The notes beneath the pieces were generated by a model that saw only the letters and a list, made by a program, of their open reading frames with translations, was not told the origin of the DNA and made no database searches. 64,000 nt of DNA from Bradyrhizobium sp. C9 (lineage in GTDB: Bacteria > Pseudomonadota > Alphaproteobacteria > Rhizobiales > Xanthobacteraceae): the NCBI RefSeq assembly GCF_002532045.1, contig NZ_NWTG01000011.1, positions 72,001 through 136,000 on the forward strand. The letters are read 5' to 3'. Position 1 is the stretch's first letter. Each line of letters begins with the position of its first letter. Shown one piece after another: positions 57,834 to 64,000 of the stretch. The position numbers and the translations under genes are program-made.

Positions 57834-59299
57834 TCACCAGACCCGCTTGGTATGAACGCGGGACGGCTCTCGGGAAATTTCAGGTCCTCGACGCGGCGCT
57901 CCGCGAATTGCACCAAATAGGCGTCATGTCCGGAATCCGGATCGCCGGTCGGGATGTCGATCTTCATTTCATGGAGACCCGGCGGAAGCGCCTCGATCTT
58001 CTTCAGGCTGTCAAGGATCGCGCGATGCTCAAGCCGCGCGACGCTTGCTGACACGAAGATGCCGAGATGCCCCACGTGGGGGTTGATGAGATAGACGATA
58101 CGCTGGCCGCCACGCTTCAAATCTTCTGTACCGGCGTAGACGGCCGGGATCCAGCCGAGCGCCTGATGCGGCGGCGTGATGTTGTCGCCGTATGAGGCGA
58201 AGATGACGAGTGGATTACGAATGCGCCTCAGATCGACGACGCAGTTCGGGCAGATCCGCAGCTTGCCCTGTTCGAGGCTATTGCCGATGAACAGATTCTC
58301 GACGATCGCCAGCAACTCCTCGCGACTCAAGAAATAGAACCCGCTCCATCAGCGCTCGAATTCGAGAAACCGCTCCTGCTCCTTGTCCAAATGAGAGAAC
58401 AGGTTGGCGTATTTCTCCCATACGCCTTCCGGCTTCAGGTTCTCGAAATTCTGCACCAGCCAGGCGCCGTCGAACCGGCCGTCGCCGAGATCGGCAGTCA
58501 GGTGCGTGAGCCACCCGCCGCCCAACAAGCCTCCGGACACTCGCGCCGGATTGACCCCGGATTCTCCGGCCCAATAGGACGATGGCGAACCGTTCAAGAC
58601 GGCGGGACCGGCAAGACCTTGGCAATCGGCGGCCAGGATCGCGATCGCCCAGCCAGCCTGGCAGTTGCCATAAAGGACCGGCGGCTTGCCCTGGTGACGT
58701 TTGGCGACTTCGTTCACAAACCGGCGCAGCGTGTGGAGCACGTCTACTATGCTCTGGCCTGGCGCGGGCTCAGGAAAGAACACGACGAAATAGACCGGAT
58801 AGCCTTCATGCATAGCGATCCCGACTTCGGATTCGCGCTTGAACCCGCCAATGCCGGGGCCATGTCCCGCCCGCGGGTCAACGATCATGACCGGCGGCTT
58901 CGCCGGATCGAGACAATCCCCCAGGCACTTGTCGCCGTACCGGGTGATGCGCAGGAGGGCATAGTTGACCGGCCGATCGAAGCGACGCGCGTCGAGGATC
59001 ACTTCGTAGTCGAAATCGAGCAGCGGCGGTTTACCCGCGCGCTCATGCGTGATCATGTTGTCGGCGCGTTGGCGCAGCGTGTCCCAGAACAGGATCACGC
59101 GCTCCCAAAAGTCCTGCTGATAGGCCAGGACGTCATCCAGAGCCAATGCGTCGGATGGCCAGCCCCCAGGCCACACTCCGATCGCGGTCGTCGGTGCAGC
59201 ACCGGCGGCCAGTTCGCCGGACTTTGCCCGCGGGTTGACCGGAGGGCCCACTTGCGACCCTCGCTCGCGGATTGGCTTGTGGAGTAAGGCGCTGGTCAT
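57821..59299 (-). pseudogene. DUF3141 (PHA-synthase-related) gene interrupted by in-frame UGA
   Basis: Two same-frame halves of a DUF3141 alpha/beta-hydrolase, related to poly(3-hydroxyalkanoate) synthase. The first (59299-58349, 316 residues) has MIVDPRAGHGPGIGGFKRES, YFVVFFPEPAPGQS, and the nucleophile-elbow-like YGNCQAGWAIAILAADC with Cys. It ends ...RFLEFER-stop. The next codon is TGG and the reading continues WSGFYFLSREELLAIVENLF to 57821. Homologues, as I recall them, have two aromatics (usually Trp-Trp) at this point, so TGA (58349-58351) most simply replaces TGG. Operon with the Spy-like gene 40 bp upstream. Point mutation, error or readthrough remain open. Confidence 0.82.
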
Positions 59300-59339
59300 G
59301 GCAGACCTCTACTCTCTACTGTACGGGAAAGCTGGAGCC

Positions 59340-60023
59340 CTACCGACCTTGCCCCTGCGTCATCATTCCCGGCTGCATCTGACCCAGTCCCATCTGCGCC
59401 GGCCGCATGCCGACCATCATCGACATCATGCCCATATGAGGCGCGAGGAGTTCATCGGCCGTCTTCTTCTGCTCGTCAGACAAGGTACCAACGAGGTTTG
59501 TCAGCGCCGATTTGATCACGCGGGTGCCCTCCAGGCGGGCCGCCAGCCAGTTCTCTTGAAGCGTGAGACGATCAACGAGGCCCTGCGGTGCAGCCCCCTG
59601 CTGAGGCATCATCGACGCGCGAACCTCCGCAAGGCTCTTCGCGTTCGCGCGTAGCGCGTCGGCGAAGGTGTTCCACGCGCTGGTCTGACCGTCGGTGATC
59701 TTGAGCTCGGTGCGTAGAAAGGCAATCCGGCCCTCGACGCGATCGATAGTGGCCATGCCGCTCATACCGGCGCAGCCGGCTTCAGCGCCTTGCCGGCCCA
59801 TCATCCGCATCATATTGGTCATGTTGCCATCCATCATCCCCCTGCCGCCTACCATGTCCTGCCCCATCATTCCGGGCTGGCCGAGAGGCGACTGAGGCTG
59901 TGTGGCGGCAGGCCGGCTCTTCTGGTCGGGATGATGAGCTTCGTGATCGGCGGGCGATTGCGCCCGGGACGACGTGCTTACCGTTGCAAGCAACAATGCA
60001 ACGGCCATTGTCAGACGCTTCAT
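59340..60023 (-). CDS. Spy/CpxP-like periplasmic chaperone (LTxxQ motif)
   Basis: A 227-residue exported protein: the signal peptide is MKRLTMAVALLLATVSTSSRA. A Met/Gly/His-rich segment (residues 45-90, with GQPGMMGQDM and NMTNMMRMMG) precedes a helical Spy-like domain: RIAFLRTELKITDGQTSAWN (the LTxxQ-type site) and LSDEQKKTADELL. The methionine clusters suggest Cu(I)/metal contact. The C terminus is again Met-rich (MGMMSMMVGMRPAQMGLGQM). FixK-like box centred 69 nt upstream; DUF3141 follows on the same transcript. Confidence 0.88.
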   Translation of the reverse strand: MKRLTMAVALLLATVSTSSRAQSPADHEAHHPDQKSRPAATQPQSPLGQPGMMGQDMVGGRGMMDGNMTNMMRMMGRQGAEAGCAGMSGMATIDRVEGRIAFLRTELKITDGQTSAWNTFADALRANAKSLAEVRASMMPQQGAAPQGLVDRLTLQENWLAARLEGTRVIKSALTNLVGTLSDEQKKTADELLAPHMGMMSMMVGMRPAQMGLGQMQPGMMTQGQGR

Positions 60024-60085
60024 GGAACTTCTCCCGCAGCTCGGTTGATCGGTTGCAATGAGTCCCGATTTCCACCGCTTATCGA

Positions 60086-60099
60086 TTGATGCAAGTCAA
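60086..60099. promoter_or_regulatory. FNR/FixK-like box (divergent)
   Basis: TTGATGCAAGTCAA, centred 69 nt before the Spy-like gene (minus) and 118 nt before the small histidine-rich gene (plus). Confidence 0.82.
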
Positions 60100-60210
60100 T
60101 CCTAGAAAGAGCGGAGCCAACTAAATTGCCTCCGATTCCTATCGTCATAGATACTCTCAGGATGTGGAATTGTTCACAGCGCGGCCACGTGTCACAATGG
60201 AGAACCGAAT

Positions 60211-60459
60211 ATGAAAACCCGCAAGATCATTGCCGCTGCTACTGCCTAGTCGCTCATCGCGTTGCCCGCGATTGCGCAGACCAGCTCCGACACCGAAAAG
60301 AACGGCCATCATTATCGAGGCGGACCGAAGACCGAGATCCCTCACCATATGGGCAAGAAGGAGACGGTTGGCGTCTCGACCAAGGGTGAGTCGGGAGATC
60401 GTCACTACTCGGGTGGACTAAAGGCCGAAACTCACCACATGGGCGAGAAGCAGCAATAG
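60211..60459 (+). pseudogene. Histidine-rich small exported peptide gene with in-frame UAG
   Basis: ATG 60211 follows GGAGAA (60200-60205) and starts a signal peptide MKTRKIIAAATA, then TAG at 60247-60249, then in the same frame SLIALPAIAQ, which completes the signal sequence with a normal cleavage site. The mature part has two repeats: HHYRGGPKTEIPHHMGKK and RHYSGGLKAETHHMGEKQ. The stop falls in the hydrophobic core, so no exported product is expected unless the codon is suppressed or an error. Stop at 60457-60459. Confidence 0.78.
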
Positions 60460-60574
60460 GCTTCGGGGGCCTGTTCGTGCGGCGAATCCTAGCGGGTCGT
60501 CGTACATCGAGCCCGACTGACACGGAGGCCCTGCGCAAGCTATCCTCCAAGCGCGCGCCATCAGGTGTCAGCAA

Positions 60575-61369
60575 ATGCCGAAATCATCCAAAACGCGAAC
60601 CGCACATCACGCAAGCGGCGAGGCTTATCGCGCCGCGCTGCACAGCCTGCAGGTCGAACTCGTCAAGGTTCAGCGACACATCATCAAGCACGGCCACAGG
60701 GTCCTGGTCATTTTCGAGGGTCGGGACGCTGCCGGCAAGGACGGCACGATCAAGCGCATCGTCCAGCATCTGAGTCCACGCGAGACCCGCGTCGTGGCAC
60801 TCGGAAAGCCATCCGACCATGATCGTGCGTCGTGGTACTTCCAGAGATATGTACCTTATCTTCCTTCCGCGCAGGAAATGATCCTGTTCAACCGAAGCTG
60901 GTACAACCGCGCCGGGGTCGAGCATGTGATGGGATTCTGCACCGACCAGGAGTACGAGGACTTCCTTGGAGCGGTGCTGCCCTTCGAGCATATGCTGATC
61001 GGTTCCGGAATTCAGATCATGAAATATTATCTGGACATCAGCAAAGACGAGCAAAAGACGCGACTGCGAGATCGCAAGACCGACCCGCTGAAGCAATGGA
61101 AGACGAGTCCGATCGATGCCGTCGCGCTGAAGCACTGGAAGGACTACACCGTCGCGCGTGACCGGATGCTGGCAACGACGTCAAGCGGGGAATCGCCATG
61201 GATCGTGGTCCGCGCCGACGACAAACGGGCTGCGCGGCTCAACGTCATCCGCGACCTAATCTCCCGCCTGGCGTGCCCCGAAACCGACAAGCATCTCGCA
61301 TCGCCTGACCAGAGCATTGTATTCCCTCACGATGCGGCGCATGCTGGCCGCGAGCAACTCGCGCGATAG
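60575..61369 (+). CDS. ppk2: PPK2-family polyphosphate kinase
   Basis: A 264-residue PPK2 that transfers phosphate between polyphosphate and nucleotides. Walker A FEGRDAAGKDGTI is near residue 50, the lid/RxxWYxRxGVE region is FNRSWYNRAGVEHVMGF near 110, and the family run DRKTDPLKQWKTSPIDA follows. The size is that of class I enzymes, which usually favour NDP phosphorylation from polyphosphate. It lies after the interrupted peptide gene with no box of its own between them, so it may depend on the box at 60086. Energy supply from polyphosphate fits a low-oxygen survival role. Confidence 0.94.
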   Translation: MPKSSKTRTAHHASGEAYRAALHSLQVELVKVQRHIIKHGHRVLVIFEGRDAAGKDGTIKRIVQHLSPRETRVVALGKPSDHDRASWYFQRYVPYLPSAQEMILFNRSWYNRAGVEHVMGFCTDQEYEDFLGAVLPFEHMLIGSGIQIMKYYLDISKDEQKTRLRDRKTDPLKQWKTSPIDAVALKHWKDYTVARDRMLATTSSGESPWIVVRADDKRAARLNVIRDLISRLACPETDKHLASPDQSIVFPHDAAHAGREQLAR

Positions 61370-61452
61370 ACCACGCCCGAAATGCAAGGTATCCGTGACA
61401 GCCCGATCGATCTCCCATGAAGCTGGCGCCTCAAAGTTGCATATCCGCGGGC

Positions 61453-61662
61453 CTACTCTGCTTTTCCGCCTGGCCATTCTGTGAATGCAAGGATCCAAAG
61501 CGCAATCAGATTGACCAGCGGGATGAACATCACGATCGACCATAGCGGTGAGAAGCCAATGCGGCTGAGAATACGGCCCACCGGGTAAATAACCACCGCG
61601 ATCATCACGATGAACCACAGCCAATGGCCTGGACCGTAGCCATACATCCAATATTCCATCAT
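61453..61662 (-). CDS. Small two-span membrane protein
   Basis: A 69-residue protein with an aromatic N terminus (MMEYWMYGYGPGHWLWFIVM) and two hydrophobic helices (about 13-32 and 42-60) separated by GRILSRIGFSPLWS, ending EWPGGKAE. The shape is that of the small PLDc_N-like/DUF membrane proteins found near cytochrome oxidases. The ATG at 61662 has AGGAG at 61671-61675 on the minus strand. A near-consensus FixK-like box is centred 64 nt upstream. Function unknown. Confidence 0.72.
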   Translation of the reverse strand: MMEYWMYGYGPGHWLWFIVMIAVVIYPVGRILSRIGFSPLWSIVMFIPLVNLIALWILAFTEWPGGKAE

Positions 61663-61719
61663 CGGCGACTCCTGACTGAATTTACTGGAATCATCCTGCC
61701 CCGGCACCGCGCGCTGCCG

Positions 61720-61733
61720 TTGATCTAGATCAG
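61720..61733. promoter_or_regulatory. FNR/FixK-like box (one mismatch)
   Basis: TTGATCTAGATCAG departs from the palindrome only at the final base. Centred 64 nt before the 69-residue membrane-protein gene (minus). Last box found, marking the right limit of the island. Confidence 0.68.
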
Positions 61734-61909
61734 TCGCTTCTCGCGGCGGATTTCTATCGTCTCCAACGCAAGCACGATGCGGAATTCTCAGCGAAGACGC
61801 TCAGTCTGGGCCTCTCCGTTGCGTCAAATCAATGTATCGTGGGAGCAAAAAAGAGTGCTCCGGACGGATGTGGGTCGATCGGGACCGGCTCAAGATGTGC
61901 TGGGATGGC

Positions 61910-62146
61910 TCACGAGCCTTGAACCGCCGGGGATAATGTCCCCAGCAGACTGACAATTCCCACGATGAGAAGGCCGAGGATTTGCTCGGCGGCAATGTGA
62001 CGGCGAAGCCTCCTGAGCACGAACTCCGACTGGCCGATGGCTGGCGCTTTCGCCAAGGCCGGAACAAGCCAGAATCGGTTGGACGCCGCAAGACACAGCA
62101 TTAGGCCGAGCAGGCCGAGCTTCAGATGTTGCGTTTTGGGCTCCAT
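61910..62146 (-). pseudogene. C-terminal fragment of a CopD-like copper-resistance protein
   Basis: The minus strand encodes 78 residues matching only the end of CopD-type membrane proteins: LGLMLCLAASNRFWLVPALA, then LRRHIAAEQILGLLIVGIVS and LLGTLSPA. The N-terminal six or so membrane helices are missing and the upstream DNA is a fragment of an unrelated permease. A short expressed product cannot be excluded, as an ATG is present, but it is not a complete CopD. Confidence 0.75.
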
Positions 62147-62241
62147 ACCCCATGATCTGTAGCGTTCGGTTCACATGCGGCCAAGCGGCGCTCCGATCCT
62201 CCTCTGCAACGCCGCTCGAAGCCTTTTTCAGAAAGCGAAAG

Positions 62242-62400
62242 CTAATGCTTCATGCGCGTGACGTCGTAGCCGAAGAAACGTGTTCTGGTTTCGTCGCTTT
62301 TGATCGCCGAGATGACCGCGCCGAATGGCGTCCGGGTTAGCCAAACGAGAAAAAGATGGGCAGCAAGGACCGGTCCGAGCACGACGAAATAGGCTTCGGT
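62242..62400 (-). pseudogene. Fragment of a LivM-like branched-chain permease gene
   Basis: About 52 residues (EAYFVVLGPVLAAHLFLVWL, then TRTPFGAVISAIKSDETRTR, then FFGYDVTRMKH) match the cytoplasmic loop region of LivM-type ABC permeases, which normally continue KLxAFxxSA. Here a stop follows at once (62242) and nothing recognisable precedes it. It abuts the CopD fragment, indicating a deletion or rearrangement junction near 62150-62240. Confidence 0.75.
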
Positions 62401-62728
62401 CGCGCTCCTGCCAGAGACGCAGCGACGCTGATAGCAGCCGGTCTGAGCAGGATCGTGATGCGCCACGCGGATCCTGCGTCCAGCTTTCCGGGTTGAGGTC
62501 CGAATAGGCACCTCGCATCGACGGCGACTACGTTGCTGCAAGAAATCGGAGCATTGGCAAGACTGGGTGCCCAAGGCTCCTCCCGACCGATTTCTCCTCT
62601 AATCGGCTCCGGGCCTCGTCCAGTTGATGGGGCGGCTGCTTCGGCGAAAAAAGAGGGCCAGGGATTTTGGGCGCTCTTCGCCGGGCTGAACTGCACCCGA
62701 AGGTAGAGGCGGCCGAATTCTATTACGT

Positions 62729-62849
62729 TCTTATGAGTCTCAGAATAGCATTTATTACCGTCTTATGAGTCCCACGTGACAATCTTATATGTCCCATTGG
62801 CACCGAAATCGTTGGGGTTTCTTGGTTAATTCGACACACTTATGCGTCG
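62729..62849. promoter_or_regulatory. Four phased direct repeats, candidate MarR autoregulatory sites
   Basis: TCTTATGAGTCT (62729-62740), TCTTATGAGTCC (62761-62772), TCTTATATGTCC (62783-62794) and ACTTATGCGTCG (62838-62849). The spacings are 32, 22 and 55 bp, close to whole helical turns, so all face one side of the DNA. The last copy contains the ATG (62842) of the MarR gene. The remainder of 62401-62841 holds no gene that I can support. Confidence 0.6.
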
Positions 62850-63417
62850 CGGCACAGACAGGTCGATGGCCAGCTCGCGGATGAACGACGACGAGACCAA
62901 GCTTTGGTTGCGGCTGCTCGGCTGCTCGTCACAAATCGCAAGAGAGATCAATCGGCGGCTCAGGGATCGATTCGAATACAGCCTTGCGCGCCTGCATGTT
63001 CTGGAAGCGCTGTCGGCATCAAGGCGGGGCATGGCGTTGAGCCAGCTCGCCAACGCTCTGATGGTGCCGCAAAGCAATGTCACGGCCCTGGTCAACGAAC
63101 TCGTCAGGATCGGTCACGTCCAGCGCGTAACCGCGGAGGCGGATCGCCGCGTTCAGGTCGTTCTGCTGACCAAGGCCGGCAAGGCCGTCCTTCGCCGGCT
63201 ACGGGCGGAGCAGACGCGCTCGCTCTCGGCATTGTTCCTGGATGTGCCGCGCAAGGACATCGCAAGCCTGCTGACGGATCTGACAGGATTTGAACGGGTC
63301 GTGTCCGCCAACCTTCAATTGAACGGCAAGCGGCGAATCGCTCCCAAGAGAAGACGGCAACCTCAGCCCAAGCCGCCTCGCCGGCGGCTCGCCGCGCAAT
63401 CGCGTTCGAAGGAATAG
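62842..63417 (+). CDS. MarR-family transcriptional regulator
   Basis: A 191-residue MarR protein. The winged helix is LARLHVLEALSASRRGMALS, QLANALMVPQSNVTALVNEL and IGHVQRVTAEADRRVQVVLL (the wing with the conserved DRR). The C terminus, from about residue 165, is a basic Lys/Arg/Pro tail that is unusual for the family. ATG 62842 lies inside the fourth upstream repeat; ATGs at 62866 and 62881 are in frame and would leave that repeat untranslated. The porin gene converges on it. Confidence 0.9.
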   Translation: MRRGTDRSMASSRMNDDETKLWLRLLGCSSQIAREINRRLRDRFEYSLARLHVLEALSASRRGMALSQLANALMVPQSNVTALVNELVRIGHVQRVTAEADRRVQVVLLTKAGKAVLRRLRAEQTRSLSALFLDVPRKDIASLLTDLTGFERVVSANLQLNGKRRIAPKRRRQPQPKPPRRRLAAQSRSKE

Positions 63418-63487
63418 GTCGCCGCGACCAGCGCATTTTCGCTCCTGATCGAATCCGAACCGAAGCGGCGCGGTGATCAAAAATGCG

Positions 63488-63517
63488 AAGGCCTCCGATG
63501 GGCATACCGGAGGCCTT
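63488..63517 (-). terminator. Rho-independent terminator after the porin gene
   Basis: AAGGCCTCCG (63488-63497) and CGGAGGCCTT (63508-63517) form a perfect 10-bp stem with a 10-nt loop, followed on the minus strand by CGCATTTTT. It stands 58 bp past the porin stop and could also stop MarR transcripts. Confidence 0.8.
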
Positions 63518-63575
63518 CCTTGGAGGTAACAAGCTTTACAGGTTCAGAGCGATCTCCCTTCTGTTGGATGAATCG

Positions 63576-64000
63576 TTACCAGTTGCGCTGAGCACGAAGG
63601 AGCAGGAGCACGGTGTCCTGGTCCTTCAGCTCGTACACGGTGCCGGGCTTGCCGATGCCTGCACTGCCCGGATAGGCGATCGTGCCGGCGAACTTCTGAT
63701 CCACGTGCGTGTAGGTCAGGTCTGCCGAGAAGGTCAGATTCTTGACCGGGGTCCACCGGGTGATCAGGCCGAGCTGCGCGATATTGTAGTCGGGGTTGCA
63801 GGAGGTCAGGCCGGCGGTGCCGAAGGCGGCGCCGAACGAACCACCCACACCGGAGCCCGTCGGGCCGCAGATGTAGGACTTGGCCGTACCATTGTAGCGG
63901 ACGCCGGCGTAGGCGCCGTAGATGGCCGTGTTCCAGTAGGCATCCCAATTGTGGGTGTACGCGCCGCGCATGCCCCAGGTCGTGATCAGCTGCTGCTGAC
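63576..64000 (-). CDS. Porin, C-terminal part (gene continues past the window)
   Basis: At least 141 residues of an outer-membrane beta-barrel protein, open at the right edge. The last strands are visible: NWDAYWNTAIYGAYAGVRYN, LITRWTPVKNLTFSADLTYT, and a terminal VLLLLRAQRNW ending in the C-terminal aromatic needed for barrel assembly. A Cys pair (SYICGPTGSG and LTSCNPDY) marks a loop typical of the large Bradyrhizobium/Rhodopseudomonas porins. The start lies beyond base 64000. Confidence 0.9.
   Translation of the reverse strand, partial: QQQLITTWGMRGAYTHNWDAYWNTAIYGAYAGVRYNGTAKSYICGPTGSGVGGSFGAAFGTAGLTSCNPDYNIAQLGLITRWTPVKNLTFSADLTYTHVDQKFAGTIAYPGSAGIGKPGTVYELKDQDTVLLLLRAQRNW

Noticed and set aside
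58349..58351. UGA as a programmed selenocysteine codon in the DUF3141 gene
   Set aside because: The family has Trp, not Cys, at this point as far as I recall, and no SECIS-like hairpin is evident just downstream. A TGG to TGA mutation is simpler.
26605..61733. The island as a prophage or conjugative element
   Set aside because: No integrase, relaxase, structural phage genes, tRNA attachment site or flanking direct repeats were seen.
62729..62849. CRISPR-like array
   Set aside because: Repeats are only 12 bp, irregularly spaced and overlap a regulator start; no cas genes.

Overview
The window looks like a chromosomal segment of a high-GC alphaproteobacterium, most likely Bradyrhizobium or a close relative in the Nitrobacteraceae. 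The pointers are an NdvC-like beta-glucan protein, dispersed palindromic repeats of the kind I associate with Bradyrhizobium, a Bradyrhizobium-style porin, and many FNR/FixK-type palindromes (TTGA-N6-TCAA) in front of micro-oxic and stress genes. No tRNA, rRNA, CRISPR array, integrase or complete insertion sequence was seen.

Left part (about 1-24.4 kb): ordinary, densely packed metabolic DNA. In order: a LysR regulator divergent from a tautomerase/aminotransferase pair; 3-hydroxybutyryl-CoA dehydrogenase beside etfBA; cobalamin adenosyltransferase; a YihY membrane protein whose 3' end overlaps a hybrid histidine kinase; gluQ; a DNA glycosylase; an ndvC-like gene; a second LysR regulator divergent from a six-gene plus-strand series (nitronate monooxygenase, periplasmic binding protein, acyl-CoA synthetase, DUF2855, flavin monooxygenase, NHL propeller); a CLC channel; and an HNH nuclease.

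Middle and right part (about 24.5-61.7 kb): a stress/micro-oxic island. I located 20 FixK-like boxes here and noticed none in the left part. For many genes the box centre lies 60-72 nt before the start codon, as expected for an activator bound near -41.5 with a short leader. The genes include a Pcm/erythromycin-esterase fusion, two small cytochromes c, an extra FtsH, a phasin-like protein, CBS, BON and universal stress proteins, ChaB, a nitroreductase, Hsp20, an unaccompanied GroEL, an MFS transporter, phosphoenolpyruvate synthase, a beta-glucosidase/glucokinase/PfkB operon, a P1B-5-type Ni/Fe ATPase with a hemerythrin tail, a Spy-like chaperone, a PHA-synthase-related DUF3141 protein and PPK2. 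The gene classes closely parallel the mycobacterial DosR dormancy regulon, but under FixK-type sites.

The same island carries many broken genes: remnants of an ABC binding protein, E2 acyltransferase, MacB, CopD and LivM; a frameshifted PAS-like gene; and in-frame stops in the DUF3141 gene and in a small histidine-rich exported peptide. The window ends with a MarR regulator, whose start codon lies in the last of four helically phased repeats, and the 3' part of a porin gene.
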